Assembly: GCF_022808595.1 (NCBI RefSeq)
Contig: NZ_JAKUCN010000002.1
Location: 62,001-126,000 of the forward strand
From: Microvirga solisilvae
GTDB taxonomy: Bacteria; Pseudomonadota; Alphaproteobacteria; Rhizobiales; Beijerinckiaceae
Reading direction: 5' to 3'
DNA length: 64,000 bases
Part shown: piece by piece, positions 1-8,175 of the stretch
Numbering within the stretch: the first letter of the stretch is position 1
Layout of the letters: each line of letters opens with the position of its first letter
Made by a program: the position numbers and the translations under genes
The notes under the pieces: model-generated
What the model was told of the DNA's origin: nothing
Seen by the model: only the letters and a program-made list of their open reading frames with translations
The model's database searches: none

Positions 1-286
1 CCCAGGCGACGGTGAACACGTAGGATTTGCGCCCGTCCATGATGAACGGCACGGTCTTCGTGGCCTCACCCAAAGCAATCGGCAGGATGCCGGAGGCAAG
101 TGGATCGAGGGTGCCGGCATGGCCCGCTTTCTTGGCAGAGAAGCCGCGCTTCACCACCGCGACCGCATGGGTCGAGGTCATCCCGACGCCCTTGTCGAGA
201 ATGATCCAGCCATTGACGTCACGCTTCTTCGGGCGGTCGCCGTGGGGGCGGCGGGGAGGGCGCTCGTTCTGAGGGGCGTCGGTCAT
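1..286 (-). CDS. truB: tRNA pseudouridine(55) synthase TruB, N-terminal part
   Basis: This is the first 95 residues of TruB, which makes pseudouridine 55 in the T-loop of tRNAs; the rest lies beyond the left edge. After a charged N-terminal tail of about 20 residues the sequence shows the family's [13 protein letters not shown] start and the motif [11 protein letters not shown] around residues 56-66, with the catalytic aspartate at about residue 61. The ATG overlaps the stop codon of the upstream membrane gene in an ATGA arrangement, so translation is probably coupled. It is the last visible gene of the rimP-nusA-infB-rbfA-truB operon. The assignment is secure although only about a third of the protein is present. 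Confidence 0.95.
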   Translation of the reverse strand, partial: MTDAPQNERPPRRPHGDRPKKRDVNGWIILDKGVGMTSTHAVAVVKRGFSAKKAGHAGTLDPLASGILPIALGEATKTVPFIMDGRKSYVFTVAW

Positions 287-870
287 GCGGTTTTCTCTAA
301 AACGGGTTGTTGGGTTTGATCGGCAGCCATCCGGCTCTGCATAAACGAGGCGAAAGCCTCAAATGCTTCCGGCTGGGCGAAGGCCGCTTTCGGCAAAGCG
401 AGAATGGCATCGCGCTTCCTGTAGAAGATCAAATGGGTTTCCAACTTGGCCAATCGCTCAATGCCTGCAAACGCGATGCAAGTTTTGACATGCTCACCCT
501 CGATGGTGAGAGCCTGTCCATCGCTGGTGACATGCAGCGTCTGTGCGTGATGAAAAAGGGATTTGCGGATGCTGCTCCGCCATCTTCTTTCGAACAGCAT
601 ACGGAAAGCCATCAGCCCAATCAGACCACCCGCGATCGCGAGCGTGACGTTTTCCAGAACGCTCGCCTGGATCGCATCGACGTTCCAGAGCACGAGCCCA
701 GCCAGAGCCGCCGCAATCGCGAAAGCGCCAATGCGCGACAGGATGGTCACGATAGCGAAACAGAGACGATCCGGAACATTCCGAACCAGGACTTTCAGAT
801 CGGCCAGGGATGGCGTGAAGCTGACATCGATGATGCCCTGCGCCGCGTTCTTTACTAGGTCAGACACCAT
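283..870 (-). CDS. YcxB-like membrane protein (copy 1)
   Basis: A 195-residue protein with two hydrophobic segments at about residues 38-60 and 72-92, followed by a soluble C-terminal domain of about 90 residues. The layout resembles the YcxB-like family, whose function is unknown. The C-terminal part (around GIERL and the LPKAAFAQ region) can be aligned with the gene at 1303-1890, which encodes exactly the same number of residues and has the same two-helix topology. It lies between rbfA and truB and overlaps the truB start by four bases, so it belongs to the operon. It is not a usual member of this conserved cluster. The family call rests on topology and local similarity only. Confidence 0.7.
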   Translation of the reverse strand: MVSDLVKNAAQGIIDVSFTPSLADLKVLVRNVPDRLCFAIVTILSRIGAFAIAAALAGLVLWNVDAIQASVLENVTLAIAGGLIGLMAFRMLFERRWRSSIRKSLFHHAQTLHVTSDGQALTIEGEHVKTCIAFAGIERLAKLETHLIFYRKRDAILALPKAAFAQPEAFEAFASFMQSRMAADQTQQPVLEKTA

Positions 871-881
871 CGTAATCCTTC

Positions 882-1310
882 TCAGGTGTCCTGCTCGTCC
901 TCATCGATTTCAGTACCGGGCTTACCCGTATCCCGCGCCACGCGCTCGGAGCGCAGCAGGGCGTCGATGCGGGCGGCTTCATCGAAGCTCTCGTCGCGGC
1001 GGAAGCGCAGGTCGGGGGCGAATTTCAGGTTCACGCGGCGGGCGACTTCCTGGCGCAGAACCTTCTTGTTCTTCTCCAGCGCCTTGATCACCGCGTCCTC
1101 GTCCTTGCCGCCGAGCGGCATCACGTAGGCGGTCGCGAGCTTGAGATCGGGCGACATGCGCACTTCCGGAATCGTGATGACATTTTTCGTCAGCACATCG
1201 TCCTGAAGATCGCCGCGCGAGAGAACCTCGGCGAGCGCGTGGCGGATGAGTTCGGCCACACGCTGCTGGCGCTGCGAGGGGCCGGTGGTCTGTTCAAAGC
1301 GCTTAGCCAT
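882..1310 (-). CDS. rbfA: 30S ribosome-binding factor RbfA
   Basis: A 142-residue RbfA, which binds the 30S subunit near the 5' helix of 16S rRNA during late maturation and cold adaptation. The KH-type fold is visible as [17 protein letters not shown] near the N-terminus, [17 protein letters not shown] in the middle and [18 protein letters not shown] towards the end. An acidic tail of about 20 residues follows. The length is typical of alphaproteobacterial RbfA. Its start overlaps the end of the upstream YcxB-like gene by eight bases. Position between infB and truB is the standard order apart from the inserted membrane genes. Confidence 0.97.
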   Translation of the reverse strand: MAKRFEQTTGPSQRQQRVAELIRHALAEVLSRGDLQDDVLTKNVITIPEVRMSPDLKLATAYVMPLGGKDEDAVIKALEKNKKVLRQEVARRVNLKFAPDLRFRRDESFDEAARIDALLRSERVARDTGKPGTEIDEDEQDT

Positions 1311-1890
1311 TCACGCGCTCCTTTGCATAGATTACGAAAGTGTCGAAGGCTTCATCAGATTGAAAGGCACGGCGTGGAATCACGAAGCCTTCCAACTTGC
1401 TGATGAAAAGGATGAGATGAGCCTTCGAGGGATAAACACGCTTGATAGCAGCCCAGCTGGCTTTTCCTTCAAAATCGGAAACCGAGCTTTGCAGTCCTTC
1501 TTCGCTGAAGGAGAGAGTGATTTCCTTATTGGAAATTGAGCGTCTCTTGAACGTCCAGCGCCAGTTTAGCTGCCGCCCGACAAGGTTGATCACTACGGCC
1601 AAGAGAATGACTGCAGGATAGATTCTCAAAAGATTCGATTGGAAACTGCTTCTTTTGAAGAGCTCAAGCGATTTCCAGCCATCGAGCCAGAGCCCTGTGC
1701 CTATGATAGCCAGTAAAAAAATGCCGGTCATGAAGGTGAGGTAAGCGGCCCAGAAAAGACTTCTAGGAGGCCCGTTGCGAAGCGCTGCTTTGTTAAGCGC
1801 GACAAAATCTTCAAACAGAAGAGTATAAGTTATGCTGAGTGGGAGATGATGCTGACCGGCAGGGCCGGGACGCAGATCTAGTCCGGTCAT
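1303..1890 (-). CDS. YcxB-like membrane protein (copy 2)
   Basis: A 195-residue membrane protein starting at the ATG at 1890; an open frame extends further upstream but enters the infB-proximal spacer without a better start. Two hydrophobic segments lie at about residues 47-67 and 83-103, followed by a soluble domain with [15 protein letters not shown] and FVIPRRAF. This part resembles the C-terminal region of the gene at 283-870 and the YcxB-like family of unknown function. The 3' end runs eight bases into rbfA. Its codons are noticeably more AT-rich than those of infB and rbfA, which may mean later insertion into the operon. Confidence 0.7.
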   Translation of the reverse strand: MTGLDLRPGPAGQHHLPLSITYTLLFEDFVALNKAALRNGPPRSLFWAAYLTFMTGIFLLAIIGTGLWLDGWKSLELFKRSSFQSNLLRIYPAVILLAVVINLVGRQLNWRWTFKRRSISNKEITLSFSEEGLQSSVSDFEGKASWAAIKRVYPSKAHLILFISKLEGFVIPRRAFQSDEAFDTFVIYAKERVNG

Positions 1891-1992
1891 TGTTTCTTTG
1901 CTCCGGGATTGGACCGGGCCCTTCAAAGAGAGCATGGCCGGGTTTGGGCCCGGCCATGTCGATTGATGTTCTTGAGGCGGAGGCGAAGCGGC

Positions 1993-4900
1993 TTAGAGCG
2001 AACGCTTCACTTCCTCGACGCGGTAGCATTCGATCACGTCGCCAGCACGCATGTCCTGGTAGTTCTCGAAGGCCATACCGCATTCCTGGCCGGAGGTGAC
2101 TTCCTTGGCATCGTCCTTGAAGCGCTTGAGTTGTGCCAGCTTGCCTTCGTGGATGACCACGTTGTCGCGGATGAGGCGGACATGAGCGCCGCGCTGGACC
2201 ACGCCGTCGAGGACGCGGCAACCTGCGATCTTGCCGACCTTGGACACGTTGAACACCTCGAGGATCTGCGCTTCGCCGAGGCGCTCTTCGCGCAGGGTCG
2301 GAGCCAACAGACCGGACATCGCCGCCTTCACGTCATCCACGAGGTCGTAGATGATGTTGTAGTAGCGGATCTCGATGCCGGCACGCTCGGCGGATTCACG
2401 TGCTTCCTTGTGGGCGCGCACGTTGAAGCCGAGGATGATGGCGCCGGAGGCTTCCGCCAGCGTGACGTCGGATTCCGAGATCGCGCCGACACCGGCCTGG
2501 ATGATCCGGGCGCCCACTTCCTCGTTGCCGATCTTCTCGAGAGCGCCGGCAATGGCTTCCGCCGAGCCCTGCACGTCGGCACGGATGACGAGCGGGAATT
2601 CCTTGCGGCCGGCACCGGCCTTCAGGTCGCGCATCATGTCCACCAGCGTACGACCGGCCGAGCCCATGCGGGCGGCGGCGCGTTCGCGCTTCTGGCGGGT
2701 GCGGTACTCGGTGACCTCGCGGGCACGGGCTTCGGATTCGACAACCGCGACGCGGTCGCCTGCTTCCGGCGTGCCGTTGAAGCCCAGCACCTCGACCGGA
2801 ACCGAGGGGCCTGCTTCCTTCGTGTTGGCGCCGAGATCGTTGATCAGGGCGCGCACGCGGCCCCATTCGGCGCCGGCCACCACGATGTCGCCGGTGCGCA
2901 GCGTGCCGCGCTGGACGAGAACCGTGGCCACCGGACCGCGACCGCGATCGAGCTTGGCTTCGATGACGGTGCCTTCGGCCGAACGGTCGGGATTCGCCTT
3001 GAGGTCGAGAATTTCCGACTGGAGCGACAGGCCTTCGAGCAGGCTGTCGAGGCCCTGGCCGGTCTTGGCGGAAACCTCGAATTCGAGGGTTTCGCCGCCC
3101 ATGGATTCCACGACGATCGAGTGCTGGAGCAGCTCGGTGCGCACCCGCTGCGGGTTTGCGTCGGGCTTGTCCACCTTGTTGATCGCCACGATCAGCGGCA
3201 CGCCGGCCGCCTGAGCGTGAGTGATCGCCTCGATGGTCTGGGGCATGACGCCGTCATCGGCCGCCACCACGAGCACGACGATGTCCGTCACCTTGGCGCC
3301 GCGGGCGCGCATGGCGGTGAAGGCGGCGTGGCCGGGGGTGTCGATGAAGGTGATCTTGCCGCCGAGCGGCGAGGTCACCTGATAGGCGCCGATATGCTGC
3401 GTGATGCCGCCGGCTTCGCCGGAGACCACGTTGGTCTTGCGGATCGCGTCGAGCAGCGAGGTCTTGCCGTGGTCGACGTGGCCCATGATGGTGACCACGG
3501 GCGGACGGGCCGAGAGGTTCTCGTCCACGTCGGGCGTGTCGAACAGGCCTTCCTCGACGTCCGATTCCGCGACGCGCTTCACCGTGTGGCCGAGCTCTTC
3601 CGCGACGAGCTGCGCGGTATCGGCATCGATCACGTCGGTGATCTTGTGCATCTGTCCCTGCTTCATCAGGAACTTGATCACGTCCACGGCGCGCTCCGAC
3701 ATGCGGTTGGCGAGCTCCTGGATGGTGATCGTCTCCGGAATCGTCACCTCGCGGGCGATCTTTTCCTTCTGCTCCACATGACCTTTGCCCATCAGGCGCT
3801 GGTTGCGGCGGCGGAAGGCGGCGAGCGAGCGGGTGCGCTCGTCCTCACCGGACGTCGCGTTGGCAAGCGTCAGACGGCCACGACGGCGCTCCTCGCCGGG
3901 GGCAGCCTTCGGGGTCTTCTGGGGAAGAGCAGGCTTGGCCGGACCGCCGCCAGGACGACGGGCTGTACGCGGTGCCTCATCGTCATCGATCTCGACGGCA
4001 GGGCCACGGGACGCGACCGGCGGAGCGGTACGGGCATTCGGCTTGGCCGTGGACGGATCCGGAATAGCCGGAGCCGCAGGGCGGGCCATGTGATTCAAGC
4101 TCGGCGGACGGCCGCCGGAGGTGCCGCCAGTGGCGCGCGGGCCGCCGCCGAAGCCGCCGGGGCGGCCTTCGCGCGGACCATCGGAGCGGAAACCACCGGG
4201 ACGACCTTCGCCACGGGGACCGCCTTCGGAGCGGAAACCGCCACCGGGACGGCCTTCACCGCGCGGACCACCCTCGGAGCGGAAACCGCCACCAGGACGA
4301 CCCTCACGCGGGCCATCGGAGCGGAAGCCGCCGGGGCGACCTTCGCCACGCGGGCCGCCTTCCGAGCGGAAACCACCGGGGCGGCCTTCGCCACGGGGAC
4401 CATCCTGGCGCGGAGCCGGGCCACGGTCGCGAGCCTGTGCGGGAGCAGCTTCCTCGCCCAGACGGCGGCGAGCCTCGTCCTCGGCGCGGCGCTTGTGCTC
4501 GGCTTCCTGACGGCGGCGCTCGTCTTCTTCCTGCTTGCGGGCTTCGGCCGCGGCACGGTCCTGGGCCTCGGCAGCCTCGCGCTCTGCGCGGCGAACTGCT
4601 TCCTCGGCCTGGCGCTTGCGGTCTTCCTCGTCACGACGGCGGGCGTCGGCAAGGGCGCTCATGCGGGCATCGCGCTCCTGATCGGAGAGCGTCTGCAGCA
4701 CCACACCGGACCGGGGCGCGTTGGAGGAGGGAGCGCCACGCTGCGGGCGACCGCCCTGTGCGGGCTTTGCGGCTGGAGCCGGAGCCGGAGCAGCCGCCTT
4801 CGGCGCGGCAGCGGGAGCTGCAGCCTGCGGGGTTGCCGGCTTTTCATCCTTGGCCCCCGTGGGGCCAACGGCAGGGCGACGCTTCACGGTCTCGACCACG

Positions 4901-5025
4901 ACCGCCTTCGAACGGCCATGGGAGAAGCTTTGCCGCACCGTGCCTTGCTCGACGGGGCGCTTCAGAGACAGCGTCTTGGACGACACATGAAGAGTCTTGT
5001 CGCCCTGGTTTTTCGTATCAGTCAT
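1993..5025 (-). CDS. infB: Translation initiation factor IF-2
   Basis: IF-2 is the GTPase that brings initiator fMet-tRNA to the 30S subunit and promotes subunit joining. The 1010-residue protein has an unusually long low-complexity N-terminal half (charged K/R/E/A stretches, then Gly-Arg-Pro-rich repeats at about residues 200-300) and a canonical C-terminal half. The G domain starts near residue 510 with GHVDHGKTS, followed by DTPGHAAF and NKVDKP; domains II, III and IV continue to the end. The N-terminal IF2 domain ([23 protein letters not shown]) precedes the G domain. The ATG overlaps the ylxR stop by four bases, indicating coupling. At 1010 residues it is longer than the roughly 890 of E. 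coli IF-2 because of the repeat region. Confidence 0.98.
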   Translation of the reverse strand: MTDTKNQGDKTLHVSSKTLSLKRPVEQGTVRQSFSHGRSKAVVVETVKRRPAVGPTGAKDEKPATPQAAAPAAAPKAAAPAPAPAAKPAQGGRPQRGAPSSNAPRSGVVLQTLSDQERDARMSALADARRRDEEDRKRQAEEAVRRAEREAAEAQDRAAAEARKQEEDERRRQEAEHKRRAEDEARRRLGEEAAPAQARDRGPAPRQDGPRGEGRPGGFRSEGGPRGEGRPGGFRSDGPREGRPGGGFRSEGGPRGEGRPGGGFRSEGGPRGEGRPGGFRSDGPREGRPGGFGGGPRATGGTSGGRPPSLNHMARPAAPAIPDPSTAKPNARTAPPVASRGPAVEIDDDEAPRTARRPGGGPAKPALPQKTPKAAPGEERRRGRLTLANATSGEDERTRSLAAFRRRNQRLMGKGHVEQKEKIAREVTIPETITIQELANRMSERAVDVIKFLMKQGQMHKITDVIDADTAQLVAEELGHTVKRVAESDVEEGLFDTPDVDENLSARPPVVTIMGHVDHGKTSLLDAIRKTNVVSGEAGGITQHIGAYQVTSPLGGKITFIDTPGHAAFTAMRARGAKVTDIVVLVVAADDGVMPQTIEAITHAQAAGVPLIVAINKVDKPDANPQRVRTELLQHSIVVESMGGETLEFEVSAKTGQGLDSLLEGLSLQSEILDLKANPDRSAEGTVIEAKLDRGRGPVATVLVQRGTLRTGDIVVAGAEWGRVRALINDLGANTKEAGPSVPVEVLGFNGTPEAGDRVAVVESEARAREVTEYRTRQKRERAAARMGSAGRTLVDMMRDLKAGAGRKEFPLVIRADVQGSAEAIAGALEKIGNEEVGARIIQAGVGAISESDVTLAEASGAIILGFNVRAHKEARESAERAGIEIRYYNIIYDLVDDVKAAMSGLLAPTLREERLGEAQILEVFNVSKVGKIAGCRVLDGVVQRGAHVRLIRDNVVIHEGKLAQLKRFKDDAKEVTSGQECGMAFENYQDMRAGDVIECYRVEEVKRSL
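4130..4425 (-). repeat. In-frame tandem repeats in infB (Gly/Arg/Pro-rich)
   Basis: Within infB, six imperfect copies of a unit coding for about 14-15 residues of the type [15 protein letters not shown] follow each other. Units differ by loss of GEG, insertion of an extra G, or DGP instead of EGGP. The block is the reason for the extended N-terminal region of this IF-2. Tandem units of this kind are prone to gain and loss by slippage. Confidence 0.85.
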
Positions 5026-5693
5026 TCCGCCTCAGTTCCTGCGGGTTTCAAAATCGTGGGTTCGCCGGTCTCGTTTCCGAGGCCAGATAGATCGGCATCG
5101 GTGCCGCAAAAGATGCGGTAACGGTGCCAGCGGTTCAGAAAGCCGTCGCTCCCAGCGCCCGCGACGAGGGCAGCATGTATCACATGTGACCGGCCTAATG
5201 CCAAACCCAATTCGTCATTCGACAATACTTGGATGACCGGAAAGCTAGATATTGCGCTCCCGAGGCGTTTTCGCAACGGGTTCGCCAATTTTCTTCGCCC
5301 ATCTTCAGCCGCCTCTGCGGCATGAATAAGGGCAACGACGGGCTTATTCGTGATGGCCGACTCGACTTTCTCGAAGCCGGTGATGACGCAACCCGCCTTG
5401 TTGGCGAGCGCAAGGCCCTGTCTCAAGTCGTCCCGGAGCAGGTGCTCGATGTCCTGTGACAGGGTTTCAGAGGCTTTCGCCTCGGTCTTGAAGGCGCGGG
5501 AGAAGAGGCGGCGCTTCACCGCCTCGTCCACCATATCCCGCCGGGCCGTCACCCAGACGCCCCGGCCGGGAAGCTTGTGCTTGAGATCGGCCACGACCTG
5601 ATGGTCGGGCCCGAGGACAAAGCGGATCAGTCCCGCGGGCGTTTTCGCCTCGCGGGTGACGATGCAGGTGCGCTCCGGTTCATGCCGCGGCAC
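5022..5693 (-). CDS. ylxR: YlxR (DUF448)-L7Ae fusion RNA-binding protein
   Basis: A 223-residue protein joining two modules. Residues 1-85 are a DUF448/YlxR domain with the signature [21 protein letters not shown] and the [11 protein letters not shown] motif. Residues about 90-195 form an L7Ae/YlxQ-like RNA-binding domain ([19 protein letters not shown]). In Gram-positive bacteria ylxR and ylxQ are separate neighbours between nusA and infB; the fused form is common in Alphaproteobacteria. The start is GTG at 5693 with GAGG about 13 bases upstream. It overlaps infB by four bases and follows nusA, so it is an operon member. A role in RNA binding or transcription control is inferred from the family. 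Confidence 0.92.
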   Translation of the reverse strand: MPRHEPERTCIVTREAKTPAGLIRFVLGPDHQVVADLKHKLPGRGVWVTARRDMVDEAVKRRLFSRAFKTEAKASETLSQDIEHLLRDDLRQGLALANKAGCVITGFEKVESAITNKPVVALIHAAEAAEDGRRKLANPLRKRLGSAISSFPVIQVLSNDELGLALGRSHVIHAALVAGAGSDGFLNRWHRYRIFCGTDADLSGLGNETGEPTILKPAGTEAE

Positions 5694-5723
5694 TGGTGCT
5701 GACCTCGCTTTGCCATGGCCGTG

Positions 5724-7334
5724 TTAGGACGGCTGAGCTTCGGTCTCGGCCTCGTCGGCCGATTCCTCGGTCTCAATCGGTGCTTCGATCCAGCCGGCCT
5801 TCACGCGGGCGGCCATGATCATGGATTCGGCTTCGGTGCGGGAGACATCGAAGCCGTCGAGGGCGCCCTTGTAGCGGGTTGCCTCGGCGCCCTTGCCTTC
5901 CGTCCAGCCGGCGAGATCGTCGGTGGCGCAGCCAGCGAGATCCTCGACATTCTTGATGTCGTTCTCGCCGAAGGCCACCAGCATGGCGGTGGTGACGCCG
6001 TCGATCTCCTTCAGGTCGTCAGAGACGCCGAGTTCCTTGCGGCGGGCCTCGTTCTCAGCCTCGATGCGGGCGATGTATTCCTGGGCGCGGTTCTGGATCT
6101 CGGCGGCGGTATCTTCGTCGAAGCCCTCGATGGAGGCGACTTCGGCGGAATCCACGTAGGCGATTTCCTCGACCGAGCGGAAACCTTCGGCAGCGAGCAG
6201 CTGGCCCACCACCTCGTCCACGTCGAGCGCGTTCATGAACAGATCGGTGCGCTCGGCGAATTCCTTCTGACGGCGCTCGGATTCCTCAGCCTCGGTGAGG
6301 ATGTCGATGTCCCAGCCGGTGAGCTGCGAGGCCAGACGCACATTCTGGCCGCGGCGGCCGATGGCGAGCGAGAGCTGGTCGTCGGGCACCACCACTTCGA
6401 TGCGGTCGGCTTCCTCGTCAAGCACCACCTTCACCACTTCGGCGGGCTGCAGCGCGTTGACGATGAAGGTCGCCTGATCGGGGGACCACGGAATGATGTC
6501 GATCTTCTCGCCCTGAAGCTCGCCGACCACCGCCTGAACGCGGGAGCCGCGCATGCCGACGCAGGCGCCGACCGGATCGATGGAGGAATCGCGCGAGATC
6601 ACGGCGATCTTGGCGCGGGAGCCTGGGTCGCGGGCCACCGCCTGCACGGTGACGATGCCGTCATAGATTTCCGGCACTTCGGAGGCGAAGAGCTTCGCCA
6701 TGAACTGCGGATGCGTGCGCGACAGGAAAATCTGCGGGCCGCGGGTCTCGCGGCGCACGTCGAAGAGATAGGCGCGGACACGGTCGCCCGGACGGAAGGT
6801 CTCGCGCGGGATCAGCTCGTCGCGGCGGATGATCGCCTCGCCACGGCCGAGATCGACGATCACGTTGCCGTACTCGACGCGCTTGACCGCGCCGTTGACG
6901 ATCTCGCCGATGCGGTCCTTGTACTCCTGGTACTGACGGTCGCGCTCGGCATCGCGCACCTTCTGCACGATCACCTGCTTGGCCGACTGGGCCGCGATAC
7001 GGCCGAAATCGAAAGGCGGCAGGGTGTCGGCGATCACGTCGCCGACCTGGGCCGCCGGGTTGTGGCGGGAACGGGCTTCCGTCAGCGTGATCTCGCGGGA
7101 ATCGTTCTCCAGGGCGCCGTCCTCGACCACCAGGAGGTGGCGCGACAGGCGAAGCTCGCCGGTCTTCGGGTTGATCTCGGCGTGGATGTCGGTCTCGGCG
7201 CCGTAGCGCGAGCGTGCCGCCTTCGCGATGGCATCCGCCATGGCGTCCAGCACGATCTGCTTGTCGATCACCTTCTCGCGCGCGACCGCATCGGCGATCT
7301 GCAAGAGTTCAAGCCTGTTGGCGCTAACAGCCAT
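5724..7334 (-). CDS. nusA: Transcription termination/antitermination protein NusA
   Basis: A 536-residue NusA, which binds RNA polymerase near the RNA exit channel and controls pausing, termination and antitermination. The order is complete: N-terminal RNAP-binding domain ([17 protein letters not shown]), S1 domain ([19 protein letters not shown] at about residues 135-155), KH1 and KH2 ([40 protein letters not shown]), then C-terminal acidic repeats with helix-hairpin-helix character. It starts at an ATG 12 bases after the rimP stop, in the usual rimP-nusA arrangement. In E. coli NusA represses its own operon; the terminator-like hairpin ahead of rimP here would be a natural site for such feedback, which is inference. 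Confidence 0.98.
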   Translation of the reverse strand: MAVSANRLELLQIADAVAREKVIDKQIVLDAMADAIAKAARSRYGAETDIHAEINPKTGELRLSRHLLVVEDGALENDSREITLTEARSRHNPAAQVGDVIADTLPPFDFGRIAAQSAKQVIVQKVRDAERDRQYQEYKDRIGEIVNGAVKRVEYGNVIVDLGRGEAIIRRDELIPRETFRPGDRVRAYLFDVRRETRGPQIFLSRTHPQFMAKLFASEVPEIYDGIVTVQAVARDPGSRAKIAVISRDSSIDPVGACVGMRGSRVQAVVGELQGEKIDIIPWSPDQATFIVNALQPAEVVKVVLDEEADRIEVVVPDDQLSLAIGRRGQNVRLASQLTGWDIDILTEAEESERRQKEFAERTDLFMNALDVDEVVGQLLAAEGFRSVEEIAYVDSAEVASIEGFDEDTAAEIQNRAQEYIARIEAENEARRKELGVSDDLKEIDGVTTAMLVAFGENDIKNVEDLAGCATDDLAGWTEGKGAEATRYKGALDGFDVSRTEAESMIMAARVKAGWIEAPIETEESADEAETEAQPS

Positions 7335-7346
7335 CGAGGTCGCTCC

Positions 7347-7973
7347 TTAGTTCGGTTTCGTATCGGATGGGTTGCTGTCCTGTTCAGGCGCTTCCACCAC
7401 ATCCGTGTCTTCATCAAGATCGTCCGTGGTCGGCGCGGTTCCCCGGCGTAGCGATTCACGGATCAGGTCGTCGGTCAGAACGAGGCGCGCTTCACCCAGA
7501 TCGGTCAGCGGCAGACGCGCGATGGGCTCCAGGCCCTCCTTCACGTCCGGAAGCTCGACCACGAGCTTGCCGTCCTCCACGCCCCGGATGAACCCCCGGA
7601 AGCGCTTGCGGCCCTCCAGCGGCACGGCCATTTCGATCTTGGCGTCGTGGCCGGTCCAGCGCTCGAAATCGCTGATGCGCACGAGCGGACGGTCGATGCC
7701 CGGCGAGGAAACTTCGAGATAATACGCCGTCGAGATGGGATCTTCGAGGTCCAGAACCGGCGAAATGGCGCGGCTGACGGTTTCGCAATCGCTCACCGAC
7801 ATGGTGCCATCCGGCCGTTCGGCCATGATCTGCACGGTGCAGCCGTTCTCGCCGGTGACTTTCACCCGCACGAGGTTGAAGCCCAGATCCTCGATCACGG
7901 GCTCGATGATCGCGGCCACACGGGCAGCGACGCCGTTTTCCGTCATCAAGCGCTTGTCGCGTTCGTTCGTCAT
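7347..7973 (-). CDS. rimP: Ribosome maturation factor RimP
   Basis: RimP assists 30S subunit assembly. The 208-residue protein shows the N-terminal alpha/beta domain ([36 protein letters not shown]) and the diagnostic [16 protein letters not shown] motif before the SH3-like C-terminal domain. The C-terminus carries an acidic tail of about 30 residues, longer than in E. coli RimP (about 150 residues in total). The ATG at 7973 has GGAG at about -10; a second in-frame ATG at 7946 lacks a Shine-Dalgarno sequence. It is the first gene of the operon and is preceded by a compact leader with its own promoter and terminator hairpin (8003-8102). Confidence 0.96.
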   Translation of the reverse strand: MTNERDKRLMTENGVAARVAAIIEPVIEDLGFNLVRVKVTGENGCTVQIMAERPDGTMSVSDCETVSRAISPVLDLEDPISTAYYLEVSSPGIDRPLVRISDFERWTGHDAKIEMAVPLEGRKRFRGFIRGVEDGKLVVELPDVKEGLEPIARLPLTDLGEARLVLTDDLIRESLRRGTAPTTDDLDEDTDVVEAPEQDSNPSDTKPN

Positions 7974-8002
7974 GGCTCTCCGAAGCTCCGGCGTTGAGGC
8001 AA

Positions 8003-8033
8003 TAAAAAAGAGCGGACCCGGCGGGGCCCACTC
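8003..8033 (-). terminator. Terminator-like hairpin (attenuator) in the rimP leader
   Basis: Read on the minus strand, a 10-bp stem (8024-8033 pairing with 8010-8019, two or three G-U pairs) with a 4-base loop is followed by six U residues at 8004-8009. The hairpin ends only about 30 bases before the rimP start codon, so a promoter cannot fit between them. A promoter at 8074-8102 lies upstream, which places the hairpin inside the 5' leader. It is therefore best read as an intrinsic attenuator controlling the whole operon. It could also stop read-through from the RTX gene upstream. Confidence 0.75.
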
Positions 8034-8073
8034 CTGAACGGCAGTTTACACTGCAACCAGAGCTGACAGCACG

Positions 8074-8102
8074 GATATACTCCGTCCAGCCCCAAGATGC
8101 AA
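8074..8102 (-). promoter_or_regulatory. Candidate promoter of the rimP-nusA-infB operon
   Basis: On the minus strand TTGCAT (8097-8102) and TATATC (8074-8079) are separated by exactly 17 bases, a good sigma-70-type match. The predicted start near 8067 would give a leader of about 95 bases that includes the terminator hairpin at 8003-8033. Confidence 0.6.
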
Positions 8103-8175
8103 GGGTTCTATCCCGAATGGTCGGCCCGAGATCTCAGTTGCGGCAAGGTTTCAGGCCAAGGTTTCGGCCAAGGCT

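Noticed and set aside
1909..5121. Very long plus-strand open frame opposite infB (over 1000 codons).
   Set aside because: It is the complement of a GC-rich gene with strong family match; the translated sequence is low-complexity and repeats the infB repeats in reverse, with no independent support.
5715..7451. Long plus-strand open frame opposite nusA and rimP.
   Set aside because: Antisense of certain genes; histidine/glycine/aspartate-rich composition typical of reverse-strand reading in GC-rich DNA.
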